The notes beneath the pieces are model-generated. The model had not been told where the DNA came from and made no database searches. It saw only the letters and a list, made by a program, of their open reading frames with translations. 64,000 nucleotides of DNA from Triticum aestivum (Eukaryota > Streptophyta > Magnoliopsida > Poales > Poaceae): the NCBI RefSeq assembly GCF_018294505.1, contig NC_057811.1:22176579-22240578 (forward strand), read 5' to 3'. Positions 45,730 through 55,410 of the stretch are shown piece after piece (within the stretch, counting starts at the first letter, position 1; every line of letters starts with the position of its first letter). The position numbers were made by a program, and so were the translations under genes.

Positions 45730-46571
45730 GGGATAATTAGATTTATGCCCCTAGTTGTGTCCCACTCGTCTGTTTTACCCCTAATTTCCAAAATTCACCG
45801 GTTATGTCCAAGTCACTTTGCTCCTCTTATGCGTTTGCCCTTTGACCGTTTGACCATCAGTTTGAAAACTTCATAACTAATTCATACTAAATCAGAAAAA
45901 TGCAAATAAGATACCAAAATGTTCAGAAAAACATCACCTATATGTCAGTGTCATTTGCATTCATGAAAAAAGTGTTGCAAAATGCACATCCGAGTTTTAG
46001 CTCTTTTAAGACCACCATGAATAGTAAAATCTAAAAAAAATCAAAAAAATATGGTGGGAAAGAACGACAAATGTTCTAAGTGCCTGCCAAGTTTCATCAG
46101 GGAACGACATTCGTGGAAGTCGTGGCAAAAAAATAATCTGTTTTGGAGTGCTGATTGTTTTTTTGCTGGGGCACCCACGAATGTCATTCCTTGATAAAAC
46201 TTGGCAAGCACTTAAAACATTTGTCATTCTTTGTCACCAAATTTTGTTTTGAATTTTATGAATTTTTTTAGATTTTACTATTCATGGTGGTAGCATAAGA
46301 GCTAAAACTCGGATGGGCACTTTCAAACACTTTTTTCATGAATGCAAATGACACTGACATATAGGTGATGTTTTTCCGAATATTTTGGTATCTTATTTGC
46401 ATTTTTTTGATTTAGTATGAATTAGTTATGAAGTTTTCAAACTGACGGTCAAACGGTCAAAGGGCAAAAGCATAAGAGAAGCGAAGTGACTTGGACAGAA
46501 GCAGTGACTTTTGGAAATTAGGGGAAAACAGCCGAGTGAGACACAACTTGGGGCATAAATCTAATTATCCC
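45730..46571. mobile_element. Mutator-like foldback element, 842 bp, 9-bp TSD
   Basis: Long inverted arms start GGGATAATTAGATTTATGCC at both ends (right end reversed). They continue through the GACCGTTTGACC block and the TTCATGAATGCAAATGACAC region almost to the centre. The duplication TTAATTTTA is at 45721-45729 and 46572-46580, nine bases, indicating the Mutator superfamily. No coding capacity. It interrupts the gypsy gag-protease remnant. Confidence 0.92.
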
Positions 46572-47023
46572 TTAATTTTAATAGTAGGTTCCCACTCATC
46601 ATAAAGTTTTCTAGGGATAGAAACTTCCAACTCAAGTTTTTCTTCATAAGATTGCATCAAAGCATCAACGATATGTTTAGTAAAAGCTTTATTTTGACTA
46701 TAAGCATGCAGAGAATTTAGTACGGATTGCAACAAGGAAATACAATCTATCAAAGAGCAATTATCATAATTAAATTCCTTGAGATCCAAAATAGTGGGTT
46801 CATTGATATCTAAAGTTTTGACTTCTTCAATCCCACTTTTACCCAATTTCGCATCAAGATCTAAAGACTCCGAATTTTTGGAACGCCTTCTAGGTAAAGG
46901 TGGCTCATATTCAGTCCCATCATTATCAAGATTCATATTGCAAAACAAAGATTTAATAGGGGACACATCAATAACTTTAGATCTTCATCTTTATTCTCAC
47001 AAAAACTAGAAGAACACGCTTTC

Positions 47024-47543
47024 TGTCGTGGAATAGTCACGGCAGATGCCCTTGTGAAAGGACTTAGTCGTGGAGCCATCGCAACTAGGAAGCTTACAGG
47101 GGTTAAAGCGGGACAAAGGACACGAGGGTTATACTGGTTCGGCCCCTTACGGTGAAGGTAAAAGCCTACTCCAGTTGAGGTGGAATTACTAGGGTTTCGA
47201 TGACCAGGGAGCGAATCCGCTATGCCTGGCTACCGATTTGATGTTATCTCCCTTAAGCCGCCGGCGGGTCATCCCCTTATATACATGGGTTGACGCCCCG
47301 CGGCCTACAGAGTCCCGGCCGGCTTATAAACAGTATCCGGCTCGGTAACTAGTTAATCTTGCCTTACAACACAAGTCACGCCATTACGGCGGTTTATCAC
47401 TACGGGCCTTAAGTCGCCTACGGGCTTTAGGCCCTTTATTGAACCGCCATCTTCAAGCTTGATATTGGGCTTCATATAATGAATTGCTACAGCGTAACCC
47501 GGCCCCTCCTGGGCGGGTTACACCAGTAGTTATATCCCCAACA
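47024..47543 (+). mobile_element. Solo LTR of 520 bp, TSD CTTTC
   Basis: The element starts TGTCGTGGAATAGTCACGGC and ends TATATCCCCAACA, and is flanked by perfect CTTTC duplications (47019-47023 and 47544-47548). It contains a TTATATACA TATA-like box near 47277. It lies in the gypsy gag remnant. A 72-base piece of a related LTR start occurs at 61366-61437. Confidence 0.93.
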
Positions 47544-48417
47544 CTTTCACAAAGCAATCTTTCTTAGCACGCATCCTAGCGGTTCTTTCTTTGCACTCAT
47601 CAATGGAAATTCTCATGGCTTTGAGAGACTCATTGATATCATGCTTAGGTGGAATAGATCTAAGTTTCAAAGAATCAACATCAAGAGAAATTCTATCAAC
47701 GTTCCTAACCAATTCATCAACTTTAAGCAATTTTTCTTCAAGCAACGCATTGAAATTCTTTTGTGAATTCATAAACTCCTTAACACTAATCTCAAATTCA
47801 CAAACTCATGATCAAGTTGCTTAAAATTCATGATATCGTTTCTAAGAGAGATGATTTTACCGGGAGGAAAATACTTAGAGATAAAAGCATCTTTGCACTT
47901 ATTCCATGAATCAATACTATTTTTAGGCAAAGACGAAAACCAAACTTTAGCACGATCTCTAAGCGAAAAAGGAAATAGCTTCAATTTAACAATATCATTG
48001 TCCACATCTTTCTTCTTTTGCATATCACACAAATCAACAAATCTATTTAGATGGGTAGCGGCATCTTCACTAGGAAGGCCGGCGAATTGATCTTTCATGA
48101 CAAGATTCAACAAAGCAGCATTAATTTCACAAGATTCAGTATCGGTAAGAGGAGCAATCGGAGTGCTAAGAAAATCATTGTTGTTGGTATTGGTAAAGTC
48201 ACACAATTTAGTATTGTCTTGAGCCATCGTGACAAGCAAGCAATCCAACTCACGAGCAAACAAGAAGCGAGCGAAAAAAAGCGAACGGAAAAGAGGGCGA
48301 ATAAAACGGCAAGGGTGAAGTGGGGGAGAGGAAAATGAGAGGCAAATGGCAAATAATGTAATGCGAGGGATAAGAGTTTGTGATGGGTACTTGGTGTGTC
48401 TTGACTTTTGTGTGGGC

Positions 48418-48504
48418 TCCCCGACAACGGCGCCAGAAATGGCTCATTGTCGGGCAATCAAATCTTGACTTGACTTCGCGTAAGCCTCCCCGGCAACGGC
48501 GCTA
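48418..48504 (-). other. Two primer-binding-site copies (tRNA-Asp type)
   Basis: On the minus strand TAGCGCCGTTGCCGGGGA (48487-48504) lies 11 bases after the LTR end. A second, TGGCGCCGTTGTCGGGGA (48418-48435), lies 69 bases further. Both are close to the complement of the plant tRNA-Asp 3' end (TGGCGCCGTTGCCGGGGA), each with one mismatch. The leader seems to be duplicated. Confidence 0.8.
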
Positions 48505-50132
48505 GAAATCCTTCTTGCTACCTCTTGAGCACTGCGTTGGTTTTTCCTTGAAGAGGAAAGAGTGATGCAGCAAAGTAGCGTAAGTATTTCCCTCAGTTTT
48601 TGAGAACCAAGGTATCAATCCAGTAGGAGACCACGCTCAAGTCCCGTGCACCTACACAAACAAATAAGAACCTCGCAACCAACGCGATAAAGGGGTTGTC
48701 AATCCCTTCACGATCACTTACGAGAGTGAGATCTGATAGAGATGATCAGATAATATTTTTGGTATTTTTATAATAAAGACTAAAAGTAAAGAAAGCAAAA
48801 TAAACGGCGCCAGAGATAGCTTGTTGACGGGAAATTAATATGATGGAAAATAGACCCGGGGGCCATAGGTTTCACTAGTGGCTTCTCTCAAGATAGCATA
48901 AGTATTTACGGTGGGTGAACAAATTACCGTCGAGCAATTGATAGAATTGAGCATAGTTATAAGAATATCTAGGTATGATCATGTATATAGGCATCACGTC
49001 CGCGACAAGTAGACCGACTCCTGCCTGCATCTACTACTATTACTCCACACATCAACGGCTATCCAGCATGCATCTAGAGTATTAAGTTCATAAGAACAGA
49101 GTAATGCTTTAAGTAAGATGACATGATGTAGAGAGATAAACTCATGCAATATGATATAAACCCCATCTTTTTATCCTCGATGGCAACAATACAATACGTG
49201 CCTTGCTGCCCCTGCTGTCACTGGGAAAGGACACCGCAAGATTGAACCCAAAGCTAAGCACTTCTCCCATTGCAAGAAAGATCAATCTAGTAGGCCAAAC
49301 CAAACTGATAATTGGAAGAGACTTGCAAGATAACCAATCATACATAAAAGAATTAAGAGGAGATTCAAATATTGTTCATAGATAAACTTGATCATAAACC
49401 AACAATTCATCGGTCTCGACAAACACACCGCAAAAGAAGATTACATCGAATAAATCTCCAAGAGAATCGAGGAGAACTTTGTATTGAGATCCAAAGAGAG
49501 AGAAGAAGCCATCTAGCTAATAACTATGGACCCGAAGGTTTGAGGTAAACTACTCACACATCATCGGAGAGGCTATGGTGTTGATGTAGAAGCCCTCCGT
49601 GATCAATGCCCCCTCCGGCGGAGCGCCGGAAAAGGCCCCAAGATGGGATCTCACGGGTACAGAAGGTTGCGGCGGTGGAAATAGGGTTTTGGCTCCGTAT
49701 ATGATGTTTCCAGGGTACATGGGTATATATAGGAGGAAGAAGTATGTCGATGGAGCAACATGGGCCCCACGAGGGTGGAGGGCGCGCCTGGGGGAGGGGG
49801 GGGGTAGGCGCGCCCCCTGCCTCGTGCTATCCTCGTTGATTGCTTTACGTAGACTCCAAGTCCTCTGGATCACGTTTGTTTCGAAAATCACGTTGCCGAA
49901 GGTTTCATTCCGTTTGGACTCCGTTTGATATTCTTTTTCTGCGAAACACTGAAATAGGCAAAAAAAACATCAATTCGGGCTGGGCCTCCGATAGGTTAGT
50001 CCCAAAAATAATATAAAAGTGTATAATAAAGCCCATTAAACATCCAAAACAGAATATAATATAGCATGGAACAATAAAAAATTATAGATACGTTGGAGAC
50101 GTATCAGGGAGGAGTCGGAACGGCCACAGAAG

Positions 50133-51882
50133 TGAAGGAAATATGCCCTAGAGACAATAATAAATTTGTTATTTTATATTTCCTTATTCATGATAAAGGT
50201 TTATTATTCATGCTAGAATTGTATTGACCGGAAACTTAAATACATGTGTGGATACATAAACAAATACCGTGACTCTAGTGAGCCTCTACTAGACTAGCTC
50301 GTTGATCAAAGATGGTTAATGTTTCCTAACCATAGACATGAGTTGTCATTTGATAATGGGATCACATAATTAGGAGAATAATGTGATGGACAAGACCCAT
50401 CTGTTAGCTTCGCATTTGATCGTTTAATTTATTGCTATTGCTTTCTTAATGTCAAATACATATTCCTTCGACTATGAGATTATGCAACTCCCGGATACCG
50501 GAGGAATGCCTTGTGTGCTATCAAACGTCACAACGTAACTGGGTGATTATAAAGATGCTCTACAGGTATCTCCGAAGGTGTTTGTTGAGTTGGCCTAGAT
50601 CGAGATTAGGAGTTGTCACGCCGAGTATCAGAGAGGTATATCCGGGCCCTCTCGGTAATACACATCATAAGCTTGCAAGCAAACGACTAAGGAGTTAGTC
50701 ACGAGGTGATGTATTACGGAACGAGTAAAGAGACTTGCCGGTAATGAGATTGAACTAGGTATGAAGATACCAACGATCGAATCTCGGTCAAGTAACATAC
50801 CGATGGACAAAGGGAATTACGTATGTTGTCATAACGGTTCGACCGATAAAGATCTTCGTAGAATATGTAGGAGCCAATATGGGCATCCAGGTTCCGCTAT
50901 TGATTATTGACTGGAGAGGTGTCTCGGTCATGTCTACATAGTTCTCGAACCCGTAGGGTCCGCACGCTTAACGTTCGTTGACGATATAGTATTATATGAG
51001 TTATGTGATTTGGTGACCGAATGTTGTTCGGAGTCCTGGATGAGATCACAGACATGACAAGGAGTCTCGAAATGGTCGAAGGTAAAGATTGATATATAGG
51101 ACGATGATATTCGGACACCGGAAGTGTTTCGGAGGGTACCGGGTACTTATCGGGTCACCGGAAAGGAGTTTCGGGCACCCCCGGCAAAGATATGGGTCTT
51201 ATGGGCCAAGTGAAGGAACACACCAGCCCTGGTGCGCCCCTATAGAAGCCAGCCCTATGAGGAGAAGAAGGAAAGAGGGAAGGGCAAGGAAAGTGTGGAT
51301 TAGGATTCCTACTTCCTTCCCTCTCCCCTCCTCTTTCATCCCCCCCCCCCCCCCGGTTATATATGGCAGGGGGCGCGGCTTGGGAGGGACTCCAAGTAGG
51401 ATTCCTCCTACTTGGGCGCCTCCTATGGCTGCTTCTCCCTCCCTCCCATCTATATACATGAGGAGGGGGCGCCTAGCATACAATAGACAATTGCCCAGCC
51501 GTGTGCGCCGCCCCCTCCACAGTTTACACCCTCGGTCATATCTTCGTGGTGCTTAGGCTAAGCCCTGCGAGGATCACTTCACCATCACCGTCACCACGCC
51601 GTCGTGCTGAAGGAACTCATCTACTACCTCGACGTCTTGCTGGATCAAGACGGCGAGGGGCGTCACCAAGCTGAACGTGTGCAGAACTCGGAGGTGCCGT
51701 GTGTTCGGTACTTGATCGGTCGGAGATAGAAGAAGTTCGACTACATCAACCGCATTGTCAAACGCTTCCGCTTACGGTCTACAAGGGTACGTAGACACCC
51801 CCCCTCGTTACTATGCATCTCCATGGATAGATCATTGCGTGTGTGTAAATTTTTTTTGTTTTTCATGCAACGTTTCCCAACA
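50133..51882 (+). mobile_element. Copia solo LTR (BARE/WIS/Angela type), 1,750 bp, TSD AGAAG
   Basis: It begins TGAAGGAAATATGCCCTAGA and ends CGTTTCCCAACA, flanked by perfect AGAAG (50128-50132 and 51883-51887). The paralogous sequence at 20086 reads CACAGAAGGAGCCC without the insertion, which is the empty site. It resembles the LTR at 61438-63170 but is clearly diverged. A TATA-like TTATATATGG lies near 51356. The first base pairs TGAAGG differ from the usual TGTTGG of BARE-type LTRs. Confidence 0.93.
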
Positions 51883-51887
51883 AGAAG

Positions 51888-52283
51888 GAGCCCGCACCAC
51901 ACCGGGGCTGCGGCGTCGCAACTACGGTGGAGCCCCGACGAAGGGTAGTGGGCGAAGCAGCAGTGGCGGCGATGGGGGGGGGCAGGGGTGGTCGGAGCGG
52001 GGCGGCGCGGCAGGAGCCCACACCGCAGCGGGGCCGCGGCGGCGCAACTGCCCAGCGTTGCAGCGGCGAGGTGGCCTGAAGTTTTAGTTGGCCAAAATAT
52101 TACGGGATGTAATACTTCCCCTGGACTAGAGGGAAATTCATGTCAAATTTACATAATCCTCTAACTTTATTCCATGTTTACGGAATCTGTTCGAGACCAT
52201 TTTTGCCCAAACTTCTTCTAAACGGGTACTCCATGCACCTTTTTTTTGGGGGTCAAATCGATGCACCTTTGTTGAAGTTGCTC
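51888..52283 (-). mobile_element. Right-end remnant of PIF/Harbinger element 2 (duplicate)
   Basis: This stretch aligns with 20091-20392, including the GCACCGGGGCTG-type start, the CGGCGCGGCAGGAGC block, GGTGGCCTGAAG and the end TGTTGAAGTTGCTC. It keeps about 100 bases (near 52085-52205) that the other copy lacks. The remaining part of the element is absent, replaced to the left by LTR insertions; a 26-base piece remains at 50107-50132. Confidence 0.75.
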
Positions 52284-53020
52284 TGAGTTATATTCTAAAA
52301 CAAGTGTGTACGTTCTCTGATCTCCCTCTCAGGTACAATTGTCTGTCTGCATTTTGTTTGTGGATCCACAGAAGAGATCAACATTAGTTTAAGAGTAACG
52401 GCATTGCTGATCGTTTTAGTGCTACTTCACTATGCTCTGAACTGATACTCTTTGCATGATGGTAAGTAATAGGAGTAGCATTTACAGTGTTCATTCTCGC
52501 CTGACCCGGGATGATTCATCAACTGCACTCACCAAAACTCCCTTTGCATCAGATGGAGCTTGCTCAGCAAATTTGCATAAACATCACCAAAATTATCACC
52601 CATCTTGACACAATTTCTTCTACAGGTGCCTACGCGTCAGTGCTATTCAGCCTCTCCATTGTGCATATGCAACCGTCACGTCTCGATCACATTGTGGAAC
52701 AGAGAACACAAAATCTGCAGGTCAATCGTGGAAGCAACGCCTCCTGGTCAAAGATTCAAAGCCTAGCTGCCTGGAACGCAACACAAAGGACAGTTCTTGT
52801 AGAATTATAGTTAGAACAAAAGCAATCTCTCTACAACTTCAGAGGTTGTATCTGCAGGACTCAAGAATCAGACGAAGGCAGAAAGTTACACTGAAAGGAA
52901 CATTACTATTTCTTCAGACCGACAGGCGATACAATTTGATTCTCACGAGATAACATCTTCAGAACACAAACTGGCAGCTAGCTACATACAGAATGCGACC
53001 ATCCATTCGTCCGATGAAGC
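52284..53020. repeat. Duplicated H2B 3' flank (pair at 20393-21146)
   Basis: It aligns over most of its length with 20393-21146, with a few indels of 10-60 bases. The last part probably contains the 3' untranslated region of H2B copy 3 (ACTATTTCTTCAGACCGACA and GATGAAGCCTAGG blocks). Confidence 0.85.
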
Positions 53021-53431
53021 CTAGGCTGAGGTGAACTTGGTGACGGCCTTGGTGCCCTCGGAGACGGCGTGCTTGGCGAGCTCGCCGGGGAGGACGAGGC
53101 GGACGGAGGTCTGGATCTCCCGGGAGGTGATGGTGGGCTTCTTGTTGTAGCGGGCGAGCTTGGCGGACTCGCCGGCGAGCTTCTCGAAGATGTCGTTGAT
53201 GAAGGAGTTCATGATGGACATGGCCTTGGAGGAGATGCCGATGTCCGGGTGCACCTGCTTGAGCACCTTGAAGATGTAGATCTTGTACGTCTCCACGCTC
53301 TTCTTGGACTTCTTCTTGCCCTTCTTCTCGCCGCCCTCCTTGGACGCCGGCGGCCGCTTCTCTGCCTTGGGCTTCTTCCCCGCTGGAGCCTTCTCCGTGG
53401 CCACCGGCTTCTTCTCCGCCTTGGGTGCCAT
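53021..53431 (-). CDS. H2B: Histone H2B (copy 3, intact)
   Basis: This intronless gene encodes 136 residues. The tail ([20 protein letters not shown]...) is four residues shorter than copy 1 and has a different repeat pattern. The histone fold (from [16 protein letters not shown] through [27 protein letters not shown] and AVTKF) is identical in the core to copy 1. The last residue is Ala instead of Ser. K132 in AVTKF is the predicted monoubiquitination site. The start at 53431 is fixed by homology and by a TATA box about 105 bases upstream. It forms the H2A-H2B dimer of nucleosomes. The broken copy 2 is its closest relative in the window, sharing the VATEK tail and flanks. Confidence 0.97.
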   Translation of the reverse strand: MAPKAEKKPVATEKAPAGKKPKAEKRPPASKEGGEKKGKKKSKKSVETYKIYIFKVLKQVHPDIGISSKAMSIMNSFINDIFEKLAGESAKLARYNKKPTITSREIQTSVRLVLPGELAKHAVSEGTKAVTKFTSA

Positions 53432-53534
53432 GGACGCTGATTCGAGGGTGTCGAGACTCGAGAGGTGGGGTTAGGCTGCAAGAGGCGGGAGGCGGAGTGT
53501 GCAGATGCTGTGATGTGAGGAGGCGGAGAGATCG

Positions 53535-53686
53535 TTAAATAGGAAGGTGGAAGGAGGAAGGAGATGAGCTGTGATTGGTGGATGGGCTGGTGCTCCGGAT
53601 CGATGCCTCGGAGTAGTTCCAGCCGTTCGCTGGTGTTTGAGATGGACGGACAGGGTTCGTTTTGGCGCGGATCGGTGACCTGGCCA
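53535..53686 (-). promoter_or_regulatory. H2B copy 3 promoter with altered type I element
   Basis: Read on the minus strand: TATTTAA at 53535-53541, CCAAT at 53574-53578, and the octamer half GATCCGCG at 53666-53673. The hexamer half, ACGTCA in copy 1, reads AGGTCA here (CCAGGTCACCGATCCGCG), so the bZIP hexamer core is changed. Orphan promoter 1 shares this change. Confidence 0.88.
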
Positions 53687-53700
53687 AAATCTGTTGGGCA

Positions 53701-54694
53701 TTTATCACCAGCCACCTACTAAGGTATACTGTATTTGGCTATTCCCGTAAAAAAGGTATATTTGGTTATTTACACTTTTTTAATACATAATATGTTGGAC
53801 TAAGGCCAACTCCGACACGATGACCCATTTCGTCTCCTTCTGTTCGGCGGCGTCAGGCACTCGGGCCTGTTCATGGGGCTCCGGGGTCCCGGGGGCGTGC
53901 TGCTGGCGGATCTGGGAGTCCCTGTTGTTGTTGTGGCCGGCAGGTGGCGCGGGTTGGGGCAACAGCTTGGCGTGGTTGCTGCTCTAACCGTGGGGCGGAT
54001 GGCAAGGTGAGGTCCAGTGTGTGGTGGCCTTCCTACAACGCGCCGCTACATGGTAGTTTGGCAGTTCCGTTTGCGGTGACAGTTGGCTTCTTCGGCGTCG
54101 GCTCGTCAGCAAGCGGACCGTTTCGGCTTCTGTCTCCTTTCCTCGTTGCGCTTATGCTGTCTTCGCCGGAGGATTGGTCCTCTCCCAATCATCGTCCACT
54201 ATTGAGGACGATTCCCTTGCCAAGAGGGCCAAGGAATCATCGTTGCGTCCCTTCGATTGGTGGTGTGCCACTGGTGAGTTCGTCCATTATCCGGGAGCGG
54301 TAGCGCGGGGCAGTGGCAGCCAGATCTGGACGACATGTGGGGGGGGGGGGTTCTTGGGGCTGCCCATGGGTGGGAAATGAGGGTCCTTTACGCTAGTCTC
54401 TTTGGTCGTCGTAGTTTTGCGCCTCAGGTGGGGTGGTGTCGGGGTCTTGGACTCCGGGGCGGCGGCCTTCGTGGTGGTAGCCGCGTTGCTTGTGGGCGGA
54501 GCTCGGGGTTAGGTGTGGTCTGGTTGCCATGGTCGTGCGGGCGACATGGTGGTTCGTGTGCGGCGGTCGTGGTGTGGCAAACAATGGCTTGGTATACCCC
54601 GTTTGAAAATGATGGCGTGGTGCCGGGGAGAAAACCCATTCTGGCTATGCCAGGTCGACGGCAGTGGCGCCTATGGTGTCGTCCCCTTCTTAAA
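53701..54694. other. GC-rich repetitive-looking region, no gene recognised
   Basis: After a short AT-rich spacer, a GC-rich region from about 53800 to 54690 has open frames on both strands with no recognisable domain. A GGCCAACTCCGACACG block at 53807 resembles a Harbinger terminus, but no matching partner end was seen. Confidence 0.35.
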
Positions 54695-54887
54695 GGCGTC
54701 GCCGCAACTCTTCTTCTTCTCCCTCTGAGGAAACCCCGATCGCTGGATCGGGCGGTGGCAGCATTTAGGTGTTGTTTTCTTCTTGAAGGCGTCGCCGCGA
54801 GTCTTCTTCTTCTCCCTCTGAGGAAACCCCGATCGCTGGATCGGGCGGTGGCGGCATTTAGGTGTTGTTTTCTTCTTGAAGGCGCCG
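54695..54887. repeat. Tandem repeat, two units of 93 bp plus a partial third
   Basis: GGCGTCGCCGC followed by TTCTTCTTCTCCCTCTGAGG recurs at 54695 and 54788. A third unit starts at 54881 and breaks off after a few bases. Units are nearly identical. Confidence 0.9.
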
Positions 54888-55410
54888 TCCTAGAGCTCCT
54901 GGTTCATCATACACGGCTCTTCTGTGTACCTATTCTTATCGCCCATGTATCATGACTTGAGTGTGTGCGTTGTGGTGTCGAGCGCCTTGAGTGTATGTGT
55001 TGTTGTGTCGAGCTGTATGATGATTGGTCGTTGTTTTATATATTTCAGTAATCTAATCAATTTTCACTCTGCAGTTAAAATCTCATACGAGGTAGCGTGA
55101 ATGTGGAATCTAGGATCATAGAAACGACGACCCATAACTGCCTGACAGCATCTAGAAACTCTATAGGCTAATGGCCCGATTACATATGAGTGACAGACAA
55201 AGACACGTTGAGAAAATAACTCCGACCAAACATTAGGTATTATAATGCCCCAAATGAACAGCAATGTTAAATGACGATTATTGTAATCCTGTGTTGATAA
55301 ACAAAGTCTGAAAATGCTCCAGTATTGTTATCAATCACTAGCATAGATCTGTAGCGAGAAAAATATAAAAATAAATTTAGCAACCAGTACAAAGTAAACC
55401 AGAAAATGTT
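54888..55410. other. Intergenic, 3' flank of the six-exon gene
   Basis: AT-rich from about 55020. It probably includes the 3' untranslated region of the minus-strand gene starting at 57502. No other feature is seen. Confidence 0.5.

Larger units (their letters stand above)
45293..48227 (-). pseudogene. Gypsy gag-protease remnant, split by two insertions
   Basis: It starts at MAQDNTKL (48227) and runs to about 47769 with a retrotransposon gag block (LKLFPFSLRDRAKVWFSSLP, WNKCKDAFISKYFPPGK). A segment with LLEEKLLKVDELVRNVDRI (47549-47772) follows, then a linker part (46581-46966), then the protease-like part. The aspartic-protease DLGAS box is at 45675-45689, one frame away from the downstream open segment with ILGRPFLRTIGAIIDMKEG. 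At least two frameshifts, a MITE and a solo LTR interrupt it. No zinc knuckle is seen. Confidence 0.8.
43018..50106 (-). mobile_element. Non-autonomous gypsy retrotransposon, 3' LTR missing, with nested insertions
   Basis: The 5' LTR is 48516-50106 (TGATACGTCTCCAACG to GAGGTAGCA on the minus strand). It is followed by a primer-binding site close to tRNA-Asp (48487-48504), a short gag, a protease-like segment (45293-45709) and a long non-coding 3' region (43018-45290) containing the TAGCGCTTGTTGGGAG block common in these elements. Reverse transcriptase and integrase are absent. A Mutator-like MITE (45730-46571) and a solo LTR (47024-47543) are inserted in its coding part. The 3' LTR is lost at the 43017/43018 junction. 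Confidence 0.82.

Noticed and set aside
53807..53850. Possible Harbinger terminus (TAA then GGCCAACTCCGACACG)
   Set aside because: It resembles the terminal repeat at 483, but no inverted partner with a matching TWA duplication was found, and no transposase blocks lie nearby.
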